Under the pieces are notes generated by a model that was given only the letters and a program-made list of their open reading frames with translations, made no database searches and was not told the DNA's origin. 64,000 nucleotides of DNA from Lichenicola sp964247735 (GTDB lineage Bacteria > Pseudomonadota > Alphaproteobacteria > Acetobacterales > Acetobacteraceae), in NCBI GenBank assembly GCA_964247735.1, contig CAXTVS010000011.1:1-64000 (forward strand), in the 5' to 3' direction. Position numbers and translations under genes: made by a program. Shown here one piece after another: positions 33,717 through 42,596 of the stretch. Position 1 is the stretch's first letter, and each line of letters begins with the position of its first letter.

Positions 33717-35261
33717 ATGAACCAGATGAACATCCCCCCCGTGGCCGCGGAAGTGGGCGAGATCCTGGCGCGGCTCGGCGCAGGCGGCGCCCTGCTGTCC
33801 GGCGGCACCCTGCCCGCGCGCTCGCCGCTGACCGGCGAGGAGACCGCCCGTCTGGTCGAGGACGATGCCGCTGCCGTGTCGGACAAGATCGGCCGCGCGC
33901 AGGCGGCGTATCTTGCCTGGCGCACCGTACCGGCGCCCAGGCGCGGCGAGCTCGTGCGCCTGCTCGGCGAGGAGTTGCGCCAGTTCAAGCCGGAGCTGGG
34001 ACGGCTGGTGACGCTCGAGGCCGGCAAGATCGGCTCTGAGGGCCTCGGCGAGGTGCAGGAGATGATCGACATCTGCGACTTCGCGGTCGGCCTGTCGCGC
34101 CAGCTCTACGGCCTGACCATCGCCACCGAGCGCCCGTCCCACCGGATGATGGAGACGTGGCATCCGCTCGGCGTGGTCGGCGTTATCTCCGCGTTCAACT
34201 TCCCCGTCGCGGTGTGGGCCTGGAACGCGGCGCTGGCGCTGGTGTGCGGCAACAGCGTGGTGTGGAAGCCGTCGGAGAAGACGCCGCTGACGGCACTTGG
34301 GGTGCAGGCGCTGGTCGGGCGCGCGATCGCCCGCTTCGGCGCGGACGCGCCGGATGGGCTGTCCCTGCTGCTGATCGGCGGCCGCGCCGCTGGCGAGGCG
34401 CTGGTCGCCGACCGCCGCGTGGCGCTCGTGTCCGCGACCGGCTCCACCGCAATGGGACGCGCCGTGGCGCCGGTGCTGGCGGCGCGGTTCGCGCGCCAGA
34501 TCCTGGAGCTCGGCGGCAACAACGCCGCCATCGTCGCCCCGAGCGCCGACCTCGACCTGGCGCTGCGCGGGGTGGCGTTCGCGGCCATGGGCACGGCCGG
34601 GCAGCGCTGCACCACGCTGCGCCGCCTGTTCGTGCACGACAGCGTCTACGACCGGTTCGTGTCCCGTCTGAAAGCGGCCTACGGTTCGGTGCGCGTGGGC
34701 GATCCGCGCGAGCCCGGGGTGCTGGTCGGCCCGCTGATCGACGCGGCCGCCCATGCCGGGATGCGGGCGGCGCTCGGCGAGGCGGAAGCGGCCGGCGGAC
34801 GCGTCACCGGCGGAGAGCGGATCGCGATCGGCGGCGAGGCGGCCTTCTACGTGCGGCCGGCCCTGGTCGAGGTTCCCCTCCTGGGTGCGACCGGCCAGCC
34901 GGAGGTGGTGAAGCGGGAAACCTTCGCGCCGATCCTGTACGTGATGCGCTACAGCGCGCTGGACGACGCGATCGCGTCGCAGAATGACGTCGGCGCCGGC
35001 CTGTCCTCCGCCATCTTCACCCTGGACCTGCGCGAGGCGGAGCGCTTCGTGTCGGTCGAGGGCTCCGACTGCGGCATCGCCAACGTCAACATCGGCCCAT
35101 CCGGCGCCGAGATCGGCGGGGCGTTCGGCGGCGAGAAGGAGACCGGCGGCGGCCGTGAGTCCGGCTCCGACAGCTGGCGCGCCTACATGCGCCGCGCCAC
35201 CAACACCATCAACCACGGCACCACCCTGCCGCTGGCGCAGGGCGTGGTGTTCGACGTCTGA
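33717..35261 (+). CDS. Antiquitin-type aldehyde dehydrogenase (aminoadipate semialdehyde/piperideine-6-carboxylate)
   Basis: A 514-residue ALDH7-family enzyme. The NAD site FNFPVAVWAWNAALALVCGN and KPSEKTPLTA is followed by the catalytic Glu in ILELGGNNAAIV and the catalytic Cys in GTAGQRCTTLRRLF. The antiquitin signature GAEIGGAFGGEKETGGGRES is near residue 465. It oxidises alpha-aminoadipate semialdehyde (in equilibrium with piperideine-6-carboxylate) to aminoadipate. Downstream of a saccharopine dehydrogenase, it forms a two-step lysine catabolic module; lysine-ketoglutarate reductase is not in the window. Start ATG 33,717. Confidence 0.92.
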   Translation: MNQMNIPPVAAEVGEILARLGAGGALLSGGTLPARSPLTGEETARLVEDDAAAVSDKIGRAQAAYLAWRTVPAPRRGELVRLLGEELRQFKPELGRLVTLEAGKIGSEGLGEVQEMIDICDFAVGLSRQLYGLTIATERPSHRMMETWHPLGVVGVISAFNFPVAVWAWNAALALVCGNSVVWKPSEKTPLTALGVQALVGRAIARFGADAPDGLSLLLIGGRAAGEALVADRRVALVSATGSTAMGRAVAPVLAARFARQILELGGNNAAIVAPSADLDLALRGVAFAAMGTAGQRCTTLRRLFVHDSVYDRFVSRLKAAYGSVRVGDPREPGVLVGPLIDAAAHAGMRAALGEAEAAGGRVTGGERIAIGGEAAFYVRPALVEVPLLGATGQPEVVKRETFAPILYVMRYSALDDAIASQNDVGAGLSSAIFTLDLREAERFVSVEGSDCGIANVNIGPSGAEIGGAFGGEKETGGGRESGSDSWRAYMRRATNTINHGTTLPLAQGVVFDV

Positions 35262-35520
35262 TGCCGTGACGACGCAGCGCGCCGCCGGCAGCGCAGGGGG
35301 CCTCCAGGATCCGGCGGCATCCGGGAACCCCGACCGGTCGGGACGACGCGCGGCGGCGTGATCCGCCAGGCCGGACTGGCGGGATCGCGATCCCGGCCGT
35401 TGCAGCCCTGCCGGGATCGTCGGGGCCGCGGCCAGCGCCGTGCCTGCGGCCAGCCGTCGGGGGGAGATGAAAACAACGAGCCGATCCAAGCGTTCATACG
35501 ACCAGGAATGGGAGGAACGC

Positions 35521-36555
35521 ATGATCGGCAGGCTTTCCGCAGGCGCCGTGGCAGCGTAGCTGTCGGTCCACGTCGCCGGGGTTGCGGCCTCGGTCGACGT
35601 CCCCGTCAGGACCCTTCCGCGCCGACGGCCCACATCAGTCTGCAGATGCAGGCGATCATCGACCGCCCCTACAACACGAACTGGAACCTCCAGTATTCCA
35701 CCGGGGCCGAATGGCGTTCCTTCGCGGACAAGCAGGCGCGGACACCGTCAAGACGATCCCGGCCATGCTCCGCCTCCACGTGACCGTCCAGCCGTCGACC
35801 CCTGGGAGGGGCGAGGGTCTTCACCGTGACGCCTGCCGACATCCCGCCGGCGCACGCCGACAAGGTCCTCCTGCACGTGCATGGCGGCTGCTACGTGTTG
35901 TTTCCGGGCGAATCCGGCACCACCGAGGCGATCATGATGGCCGGGTTCGGCCACTACAAGGTGGTCTAGGTCGACTACCGGACGCCGCCGAGGCCTATTT
36001 TCCCGCAGCGGTCGACGATCCGGTCGCGGTGTACAGGGCGCTCCTGAAGACCTGCGACCCGAAGAACATCGCCTTCTTCGGCACCTCGGCAGGAGGCGCC
36101 ATCACCCTGGAAATGGTGCTGCGCGCGAGGCAGATGGGTCTTCCCCTGCCGGGCGCGATCGCACCGGGCACCCCGATGTCGGACGTGACCAAGACCGGCG
36201 ACAGCTTCTACACCAACACCCTGGTCGACAACGTGCTGGTGTCGCGCGACGGCTTCTGCCACGCGGCCACCAAGGTCTACGCGCGGGGTCACGACCTGGC
36301 CGACCCGCTGCTGTCGCCGGTCAACGGCGACCTGCACGGCTTTCCGCCCGCCATCCTGACCACCGGCACGCGCGACCTGCTGCTGAGCAATACGGTCCGC
36401 GTGCACCGCAAGCTCCTCCGGTCCGGCGTCCCGGCGGTCCTCGAGGTGTTCGAGGGCAAAGCCACGCACAAGACCAGTTCGACGATACCGTGCCAGAAAC
36501 GGGCGAGGCCTTCACCGAGATCGCTAGCTTCTTCGACCAGCACCTGGGGCACTAG
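35521..36555 (+). pseudogene. Decayed alpha/beta-hydrolase (HSL-like esterase) gene
   Basis: A strong ribosome site (GGGAGGAACGC) precedes ATG 35,521, but codon 13 is TAG (35,557) inside a signal-peptide-like leader. Pieces then appear in shifting frames: PYNTNWNLQYSTGAEWRSFADKQA, DTVKTIPAMLR, KVLLHVHGGCYVLFPGES (oxyanion HGG), a second TAG at 35,967 before VDYR, then a long intact run with AFFGTSAGGAITLEM (nucleophile Ser), TTGTRDLLLSN (acid Asp) and finally FDDTVPETGEAFTEIASFFDQ in another frame. About five frameshifts and two nonsense codons are present. The intact gene would encode a secreted esterase/lipase of about 340 residues. Confidence 0.85.
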
Positions 36556-36736
36556 CTCGCCATCGGACCAGGCGCGGTCGGTTGTCGAGGCGCAACGGCC
36601 GCCTGGCACGCCCTGTGCGGATGATCGGATGACGGTCCGGATGCCCGTGCTCCGGTCACGACCATCAACGACCGCAAGGTTCACATGGGAGCCGGCTGTT
36701 CGGGATGGCAGCGTCCGGAGCCGAGGCGGACGGGAC

Positions 36737-37150
36737 CTAGCGTGCCTCGCAGGATGCGGAGGCCCTGGACACCGTGACGAAGACCGCAGGATTCCCGGCG
36801 GTACCGGAAACGGTGTTCTGCTCGAGAAGGCGGGTGTCGGACACGCCTGCGGGCAGGAAGAACCGGCCGGAGAACCGCATCGCGCTGCCATCGGAGCGGG
36901 CAACGGTGCAGGAGGACCGGCATATGGCCTCCATGTCGGACCCGCTGGTGTTCATCGCGAAGTAGGCGACCGCGCCGCCCGCCTCCACACCGCACGTGGG
37001 CCTCGCCAGCAGGTAGGAGGCCGATCCCGGTGCCGCGGCGGACACGGCCGACGCCATGACGGCAGGCTGGCGCGGCATGATCCGTCCTGCCGCGCAGGCA
37101 GACAGCCCGACGAGGCCGGTCAGTCCCAGCATCAGGCAACCAGCACGCAT
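36737..37150 (-). CDS. Small lipoprotein of unknown function
   Basis: A 137-residue protein with a lipoprotein signal ending in LSAC (about residues 16-19). The mature part is small and polar, with SASYLLARPTCGVEAGGAVAYFAMNTSGSDMEAICRSSCTVARSDG, giving three closely spaced Cys, and the strand AVFVTVSRASASCEAR at the end with a fourth; these may form disulfides in the periplasm. No family is recognised. ATG at 37,150 has AAAGGA eight bases upstream. It is divergent from the methyltransferase at 37,548. Confidence 0.6.
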   Translation of the reverse strand: MRAGCLMLGLTGLVGLSACAAGRIMPRQPAVMASAVSAAAPGSASYLLARPTCGVEAGGAVAYFAMNTSGSDMEAICRSSCTVARSDGSAMRFSGRFFLPAGVSDTRLLEQNTVSGTAGNPAVFVTVSRASASCEAR

Positions 37151-37547
37151 CGTCTGATCCTTTCGGGGGACGCATGTGATCGTGATCGATCGCCGCAATC
37201 AACGTCTGGCCGGCCGTGGCCACGCCGTGAGTCCGGCCGCGTCAGGCGTATCGCTCGACAACCCCGTGGGCGCCAGGCTCGACCGTGTGCGGCCGCTGGC
37301 CTGCCGCGTCTGCGCCAAGTCGAGAGCCTCCGGGTCGGCAACAAGATGCCGATGGCCGGCAGTCTCGGGGCGAACCGCCCCAGCGTACGGATCAAGCGTG
37401 GAAGGCGCGGCATCAAGCAGCTATGCCGGAACGCCGAGACCCTTGAAGGTGCAGAAAGCGTTGCCGATCAAGACCGGTTACGCCCATGCCGCTCCTTGCG
37501 CGGGTGCGGCGAATGGTGCGGGTCCGGCAGGTTCCGAAGGATCAAGC
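37151..37547. other. 397-base stretch without a recognised gene
   Basis: This lies between the divergent lipoprotein and methyltransferase genes. All open frames are of low-complexity Arg/Pro/Ala type expected from GC-rich non-coding DNA. I see no hairpin, tandem repeat or protein-family match. Confidence 0.3.
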
Positions 37548-38636
37548 ATGCAGAAGGTCTGGTCGCAGCAGAAGTTCGACGCGGTGATCGCGTCGCTCGG
37601 TGGCAGGCATCCCGACGCGGAGCAGTATAGGGACCTGACGACGGTGGTTCTCGACCATCCCGGGGCGCGCGGCCTGGCGCGGATGGACCCGTTCTCGGCC
37701 GACTATCGCAGCGCCGTGCTCGACCTCTACGCGACCCTGCGAGGGCGCGAGGGCGATGCCACCTACCTTGTCGAACGCGACGAGGCGTCGGAAAGCGGAG
37801 GGCACCTCCCGGCCGACCTGTGGACCGAGCTGGTTCCCTGGAGCTTCCGCGACCTCAAGCTGTCGGCCGAGTTCCTACTGTCCTGGGCGCAGATCTTCCG
37901 GCTGCTGGAGGTGGGTCCCGGACAGAGCGTGCTGGAGTACGGTCCCGGCAGCGGCCAGATCCTGCTGATGCTGGCCCGCATGGGTGTGCAGGCGCATGGC
38001 GTCGACATCGACCAGACCGCGCTGGACGGCATCCGCGGCCAGGCGGAGGTGCTCGGCCTGCCGGTCGCCCTGGAGCGTGCGTCGTTCGGCGAAGGATTCA
38101 TCGACGAGCGCTTCGACGCCATCCTGTTCTTCGAGGCGTTCCACCATGCCCTCGACTTCCCGGCGCTGCTGCAGCGGCTGCGGGCGCGGCTGAAGCCGGG
38201 TGGACGACTGGTCCTGTGTGGCGAGCCGGTCGTCGAGAAGCCGACCCCGGCGATCCCGTTCCCGTGGGGACCGAGGCTGGATGCGCTGTCCGTGCTCTGC
38301 ATGCGAAGGTGGGGCTGGATGGAGCTGGGCTTCACGGAGCCGTTCCTGGTCGAGGCGGCGCGCCGGGCCGGCTGGACAGCCGCCAGCCACCCGTTCCTCG
38401 GCTGTGGCCGTGCCAGCGCCTACGTGCTGGAGCCCGCCGGACCCGATGGGCTGCCGGCATCTCGAGGGCCGATCGTGTCGCAGGCCTCGGTCACGGCGGT
38501 GACGGCACTCGTCGAACAGCAGCAGCGCGAGCTGGACGCGATGCGGCAGTCGACCTCGTGGCGCCTGACCGCGCCGCTGCGCGCGGTCGGCCGTCTCCGG
38601 AAGACCCTGAAGGGACGTCCGGGTCCGGCGCCGTGA
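37548..38636 (+). CDS. Class I SAM-dependent methyltransferase with STSWR tail
   Basis: A 362-residue protein with a Methyltransf_25/11-type domain. SAM motif VLEYGPGSGQILLMLARMG is near residues 127-145, followed by VDIDQTALDGI and ILFFEAFHHALDFPALLQRLRARLKPGGRLVL. The N-terminal 110 residues are helical and resemble the leader of sugar or lipid-linked methyltransferases. The C-terminus is QSTSWRLTAPLRAVGRLRK, nearly the same as that of the FkbM enzyme at 4.0-5.0 kb. This tail recurs at the ends of glycosyltransferases and methyltransferases of surface polysaccharide pathways. GAAGGA precedes ATG 37,548. Confidence 0.82.
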   Translation: MQKVWSQQKFDAVIASLGGRHPDAEQYRDLTTVVLDHPGARGLARMDPFSADYRSAVLDLYATLRGREGDATYLVERDEASESGGHLPADLWTELVPWSFRDLKLSAEFLLSWAQIFRLLEVGPGQSVLEYGPGSGQILLMLARMGVQAHGVDIDQTALDGIRGQAEVLGLPVALERASFGEGFIDERFDAILFFEAFHHALDFPALLQRLRARLKPGGRLVLCGEPVVEKPTPAIPFPWGPRLDALSVLCMRRWGWMELGFTEPFLVEAARRAGWTAASHPFLGCGRASAYVLEPAGPDGLPASRGPIVSQASVTAVTALVEQQQRELDAMRQSTSWRLTAPLRAVGRLRKTLKGRPGPAP

Positions 38637-38759
38637 ACCGAGACGGGGCCGTCGGAGCGGGACTTGCCTGCCGCCTCCTGACCCCGGACAGGCACGCCCC
38701 GATCGGAGAAACCGCGACGCGGGCGACGCGCTCCCTTCCGGTACCAGGAGCGCCTGCCC

Positions 38760-39854
38760 ATGCCGGGCCCGTCAACGCGGCCGTCGAAGCCGGACCTGAT
38801 CGTCCATTCCAGCTCCCCCTTCAACGCCGAGCCGCTGCCCGACCGGCTCCCGCGGTCGTTCCTGACCCCGACCGCGGACTTCTACGTCCGCAGCCACGGC
38901 GACATTCCCGAGCTGGACGGCCACACCCACCGGCTCGTCGTCGACGGGGCGGTGGATGCGCCGCTGTCCTTGTCGGTCGCGGAGCTGGCGGCGCGCTTTC
39001 CCGCGCACGAGGTCGAGGCGGTGCTGCAATGCGCGGGCAACCGGCGTGCGGACATGCAGCCGGTGCGGCCGACCACCGGCGACCCCTGGGGCGTGGGCGC
39101 GATCGGCAACGCGTGCTGGAGCGGCGTGCGCCTGGCCGACGTGCTGGCGGCGGCCGGCCTGCGAACGGCGGACGCCTCGCATGTCGCCTTCGCCTGCCTG
39201 GACCGGTGCGAGGTGGGCGAGGAGCGGTTCCGCTACGGCGCCTCGATCCCCATGGCCAAGGCCCTGTCGCCCGAGGTGCTGCTCGCCACCGGCATGAACG
39301 GCGCCTTGCTGACGCCGGAGCACGGGTATCCGCTGCGCGTGGTGGTGCCGGGCTACGCCGGGGTGCGCAGCCCGAAATGGCTGTCGGCGATCACCGTGCA
39401 GCAGGAACCGTCCGACAACCACATCCAGCAGCGCGACTACAGGCTGCTGCCGGCCGACGAGACGGGGGATCCGCCCGACTGGTCGCGTGGCGTCACCATC
39501 GACGAGATGCCGGTCAACGCCGCCATCTGCGTCCCGGCGCGTTTCGCCGAGCTGCCGTCCGGTCCGACGCTGATGAAGGGCTGGGCGATGGCCTCGTCGC
39601 GCCGGATCGCCCGGGTGGACGCGTCCTGCGACGGCGGCCGCCACTGGCAACAGGCCGGCCTCCAGCATGGCCGCTCCCCGTGGAGCTGGACCCTGTGGCA
39701 GATCGCGCTCGACCTGCCGAGGGGCGAGCACGAGCTGGTGGTGCGGGCCTGGGACGCCGCCGGGCAGACCCAGCCTGCCGCTCCCGACGACGTGTGGAAC
39801 ATCAAGGGTTACCTCAGCGCGGCCTGGCACCGGATCCGCGTCACCGCGGTCTAG
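38760..39854 (+). CDS. Molybdopterin-dependent sulfite oxidase-like enzyme
   Basis: A 364-residue protein of the sulfite oxidase family, starting with the family-like FNAEPLPDRLPRSFLTP. Cys91 in VLQCAGNRRADM is the molybdenum ligand. Further blocks are WGVGAIGNACWSGVRLADVL, GYPLRVVVPGYAGVRSPKWL and the dimerisation domain ending VWNIKGYLSAAWHRI. It lacks any signal peptide, unlike periplasmic SorA, and no cytochrome subunit gene is adjacent, so it is likely soluble in the cytoplasm. It would oxidise sulfite to sulfate. AGGAG precedes the ATG. Confidence 0.9.
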   Translation: MPGPSTRPSKPDLIVHSSSPFNAEPLPDRLPRSFLTPTADFYVRSHGDIPELDGHTHRLVVDGAVDAPLSLSVAELAARFPAHEVEAVLQCAGNRRADMQPVRPTTGDPWGVGAIGNACWSGVRLADVLAAAGLRTADASHVAFACLDRCEVGEERFRYGASIPMAKALSPEVLLATGMNGALLTPEHGYPLRVVVPGYAGVRSPKWLSAITVQQEPSDNHIQQRDYRLLPADETGDPPDWSRGVTIDEMPVNAAICVPARFAELPSGPTLMKGWAMASSRRIARVDASCDGGRHWQQAGLQHGRSPWSWTLWQIALDLPRGEHELVVRAWDAAGQTQPAAPDDVWNIKGYLSAAWHRIRVTAV

Positions 39855-39952
39855 ACCCGTCGGGCGTCCGTCGCGGTGCGGATGAAGCGCATGCCCTCGC
39901 CGGGCGTTGTTCGGGGCGAGCCGCCCTGCGGCATTCCAGGGAGATGCCTTCC

Positions 39953-41407
39953 ATGCCGGACCAGACGGACACGCCGCAACTCCGCGACCTGCCGATCGGC
40001 ATCGCCGCGTCCGGGATGCGCCGGGAGACCGACTCCATGGGCGAGATCATGGTTCCGGCGGACCGCTACTGGGGTGCCCAGGCGCAGCGGTCGCTGGAGC
40101 ACTTCTCCATCGGCGAGCGGATGCCGATCGCGGTGTCGCGCGCCTACGGCATCGTCAAGAAGGCGGCGACGCTGGTCAACGCCGACGAGGGCCGGCTGCC
40201 GCCGTGGAAGGCCGCGGCAATGCTCCGCGCCGCCGACGAGGTGATCGGAGGGGCGCTCGACGACCACTTCCCGTTGTTCGTCTACCAGACCGGCTCGGGC
40301 ACGCAGTCGAACATGAACGTCAACGAGGTGATCTCGAACCGTGCGATCCAGCTGCTCGGCGGGGAGGTCGGCTCCAAGGTGCCGGTGCATCCCAACGACG
40401 ACGTCAACATGGGCCAGTCCAGCAACGACACCTTTCCCACCGCCATGCACGTGGCGACGCTGGAGGCGCTGGAGGACCGGCTGCTGCCCGAGCTCGACGC
40501 GCTGGCCGCCGCGATCGAGGCCAAGGCGCGCGAATGGCACGACGTGGTCAAGATCGGTCGCACCCACCTGCAGGATGCGGTGCCGCTCACCGTCGGCCAG
40601 GAATGGTCCGGCTACGCCCACCAGCTGCGCGACGCGATCGTCCCCCTGCGGGACACGCGCCGCGGGCTGCTGGAGCTGGCCGCTGGCGGCACCGCGGTCG
40701 GCACCGGCATCGCCGCACCGCCGGGCTTCAGCGTCCGCATCGCCGAGCGGATCGCCGAGCTCACCGGCCGCCCGTTCGTGACCGCACCGAACAAGTTTGC
40801 GGCGCAAGGGTCGCTGGACGCGATGGTGCGTGTGTCCGCAGCCCTGCGCGGCGTGGCGGTGGCGCTGATCAAGATCGCCAACGACATGCGTTGGCTGGCA
40901 TCCGGACCACGCTGCGGCCTGGGCGAGCTGCTGCTGCCGGAGAACGAGCCCGGCTCCTCCATCATGCCGGGCAAGGTCAACCCGACGCAGTGCGAGGCGA
41001 TCGTGATGATCGGCATCCAGGTGATCGGCGACGACACCGCGGTCGCCTTCGCCGGCTCCCAGGGCAACTTCGAGCTCAACGCGATGCGGCCGGTGATCAT
41101 CAACGACGTGCTGCGCTCGATCGGCAACCTCCGTGACGGCGTGCGAAACTTCCGCCGCTACTCGGTCGAGGGCACCCGCCTCGACCGCGACCGCATCGCG
41201 CAGCACCTCCGGAACTCGGTGATGCTGGTCACCGCCCTGTCGCCGGTGATCGGCTACGACGCCTCCGCCCGGATCGCGCACGATGCAATGGAGCACGGCC
41301 TGACCCTGAAGGAGGCGGCGCTGCGCTCCGGCCTGCTCTCGGAGGACGCGTTCGACCAGGCGGTGGATCCGCGTCATCTGGTCGGGACCGGGCTCGCCGG
41401 CGCCTAG
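39953..41407 (+). CDS. fumC: Class II fumarate hydratase
   Basis: A 484-residue fumarase C. Substrate-binding motifs QTGSGTQSNMNVNEVISNRA, HPNDDVNMGQSSNDTFPTAMH and the signature GSSIMPGKVNPTQCEA are all present. It interconverts fumarate and malate in the TCA cycle and contains no iron-sulfur cluster. It has about 20 more N-terminal residues than the E. coli enzyme. ATG at 39,953 is preceded by AGGGAG at good distance; an ATG nine bases earlier overlaps that site and is unlikely. Confidence 0.95.
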   Translation: MPDQTDTPQLRDLPIGIAASGMRRETDSMGEIMVPADRYWGAQAQRSLEHFSIGERMPIAVSRAYGIVKKAATLVNADEGRLPPWKAAAMLRAADEVIGGALDDHFPLFVYQTGSGTQSNMNVNEVISNRAIQLLGGEVGSKVPVHPNDDVNMGQSSNDTFPTAMHVATLEALEDRLLPELDALAAAIEAKAREWHDVVKIGRTHLQDAVPLTVGQEWSGYAHQLRDAIVPLRDTRRGLLELAAGGTAVGTGIAAPPGFSVRIAERIAELTGRPFVTAPNKFAAQGSLDAMVRVSAALRGVAVALIKIANDMRWLASGPRCGLGELLLPENEPGSSIMPGKVNPTQCEAIVMIGIQVIGDDTAVAFAGSQGNFELNAMRPVIINDVLRSIGNLRDGVRNFRRYSVEGTRLDRDRIAQHLRNSVMLVTALSPVIGYDASARIAHDAMEHGLTLKEAALRSGLLSEDAFDQAVDPRHLVGTGLAGA

Positions 41408-41503
41408 GATCCAAACCGGATCAGCCGAACCGCTGGACACGGTGGAACCCGGAGATCATTCGGGAGCCGCGGACCCGCCGGCTCACGTCCTGACGGATGC
41501 GGA

Positions 41504-41875
41504 TCAAGCGTCCCGAATGTCGAAGCGAGTGATCCGGCCTTCGTGCATACGGAAGACGTGCCCGACCACCTTGTCCTTCAGTCCATGGGTTTGATCCTGT
41601 AGGGGTCTGCCTTCCAGATCGCGAACGGATTGCTGGACCTGCACGACGATCGATCCGTCCGCCGCCCTGTCGAAGCTCACCGGCTCGACGTGCGGATCGA
41701 CGACCGCCCACTGACGCGTCCAGTAGTCTCGGACGGCCTCGCGACCTAGGACATGGCCGCCGTCCATTCCGTTGGCCCAGGCAACATCGTCGGCGAGTAC
41801 GGCAAGAACGCCGTCGATGTCTCTCGCGTTGAAGCGGTCATAGATGCGCTTCAGGACGTCCATGTCGTCATCCAT
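41504..41875 (-). CDS. SnoaL-like (NTF2-fold) protein
   Basis: A 123-residue NTF2-fold protein. It starts MDDDMDVLKRIYDRFNARDIDG and continues with VLADDVAWANGMDGGHVLGREAVRDYWTRQW, the usual cone-shaped pocket pattern, and ends HVFRMHEGRITRFDIRDA. Such proteins are small-molecule isomerases/hydrolases or ligand binders of unknown role. The ATG at 41,875 is chosen because AGGAGGAGACTTCG sits directly upstream. It is divergent from the MarR gene, a typical arrangement for a regulator and its target; the palindrome at 42,032 lies between them. Confidence 0.75.
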   Translation of the reverse strand: MDDDMDVLKRIYDRFNARDIDGVLAVLADDVAWANGMDGGHVLGREAVRDYWTRQWAVVDPHVEPVSFDRAADGSIVVQVQQSVRDLEGRPLQDQTHGLKDKVVGHVFRMHEGRITRFDIRDA

Positions 41876-42031
41876 CGAAGTCTCCTCCTGCCAGAGTTCG
41901 TGAGGCGCGTCGGCTTCCAACGCTGCCCATGTCCGGACGTGGCGGTGCAGGGCGCATGTGCGGCAGTGCATCAGAGCCGGCCTGCACAGCGACAATGCCC
42001 GGCAGGCTGCTTACCGCGCGCCCGATCTCCT

Positions 42032-42053
42032 GATATATAGGGAGCAATATATC
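42032..42053. promoter_or_regulatory. AT-rich inverted repeat, likely MarR operator
   Basis: GATATAT at 42,032-42,038 and ATATATC at 42,047-42,053 form a perfect 7-base inverted repeat with an 8-base spacer. It stands out as the most AT-rich spot nearby, and its right arm ends 13 bases before the marR ATG, so binding would block that gene's own translation-initiation or promoter region. It is also upstream of the SnoaL-like gene (157 bases). MarR proteins commonly bind such palindromes and autoregulate. Confidence 0.65.
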
Positions 42054-42066
42054 CGGATAGGCGCCT

Positions 42067-42543
42067 ATGCAAGAGGTTGGGTCACCATCGGATGTGCTGT
42101 CGACACCCGGGCACCTGATCAGCCTGGCGGCACGAGGGTTCGCGCGCCTGAGCGAGGCACGTCTCAAGCCGTTGGGCTTCGGCGTCGGCCACCTGCCGGT
42201 GCTGGTGGCGCTTCAGGATGGGCAGGTCGGGTCGCAGCGGGATCTGGCCCGGTTCGCCCGGATCGAGCAGCCCTCGATGGCGCAGATGCTGGCGCGCATG
42301 GAGCGGGACGGGCTGATCCATCGGGCGCCCGATCCGGCCGACGGGCGCAGCAGTCGCATCGCCTTGACGGAGATGGCACGAACTCGCCTGCCGGACGCCT
42401 GTGCGACGCTGTTCCAGGGCAACCGCGAGGCGCTGAATGGCTTCAAGGACGAGGAAGCTACCCAGCTTGTTGTCCTGCTGATCCGCCTCATTGCGAACCT
42501 CGACCGCATCGCGGGTGTCGAGGCACCAGCTCTCGGCGCCTGA
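42067..42543 (+). CDS. MarR-family transcriptional regulator
   Basis: A 158-residue MarR protein with the winged helix-turn-helix: LPVLVALQDGQVGSQRDLARFARIEQPSMAQMLARMERDGLIHRAPDPADGRSSRIALTE. The recognition helix and wing (DPADGRSSR) are intact. Flanking helices form the dimer interface. The ligand is unknown. The gene has a palindromic site just upstream, is divergent from a SnoaL-like gene, and likely represses it and itself. Confidence 0.9.
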   Translation: MQEVGSPSDVLSTPGHLISLAARGFARLSEARLKPLGFGVGHLPVLVALQDGQVGSQRDLARFARIEQPSMAQMLARMERDGLIHRAPDPADGRSSRIALTEMARTRLPDACATLFQGNREALNGFKDEEATQLVVLLIRLIANLDRIAGVEAPALGA

Positions 42544-42596
42544 AACCTGCGAGGTCGGTCAAGTGGTTCGATTGTCCGCCGCCGGTTGGCTGCAGA

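Noticed and set aside
29971..36555. Stop-codon recoding (TAG as sense) to explain in-frame TAGs in two genes
   Set aside because: The esterase also has frameshifts, one lipoprotein stop is TGA, and other genes here end in TAG (for example fumC and the DUF6468 gene). Ordinary decay is the better reading.
37820..39952. A long plus-strand frame upstream of and continuous with fumC
   Set aside because: Only the part from 39,953 resembles fumarase. The rest is an out-of-frame shadow of the methyltransferase and sulfite oxidase genes.
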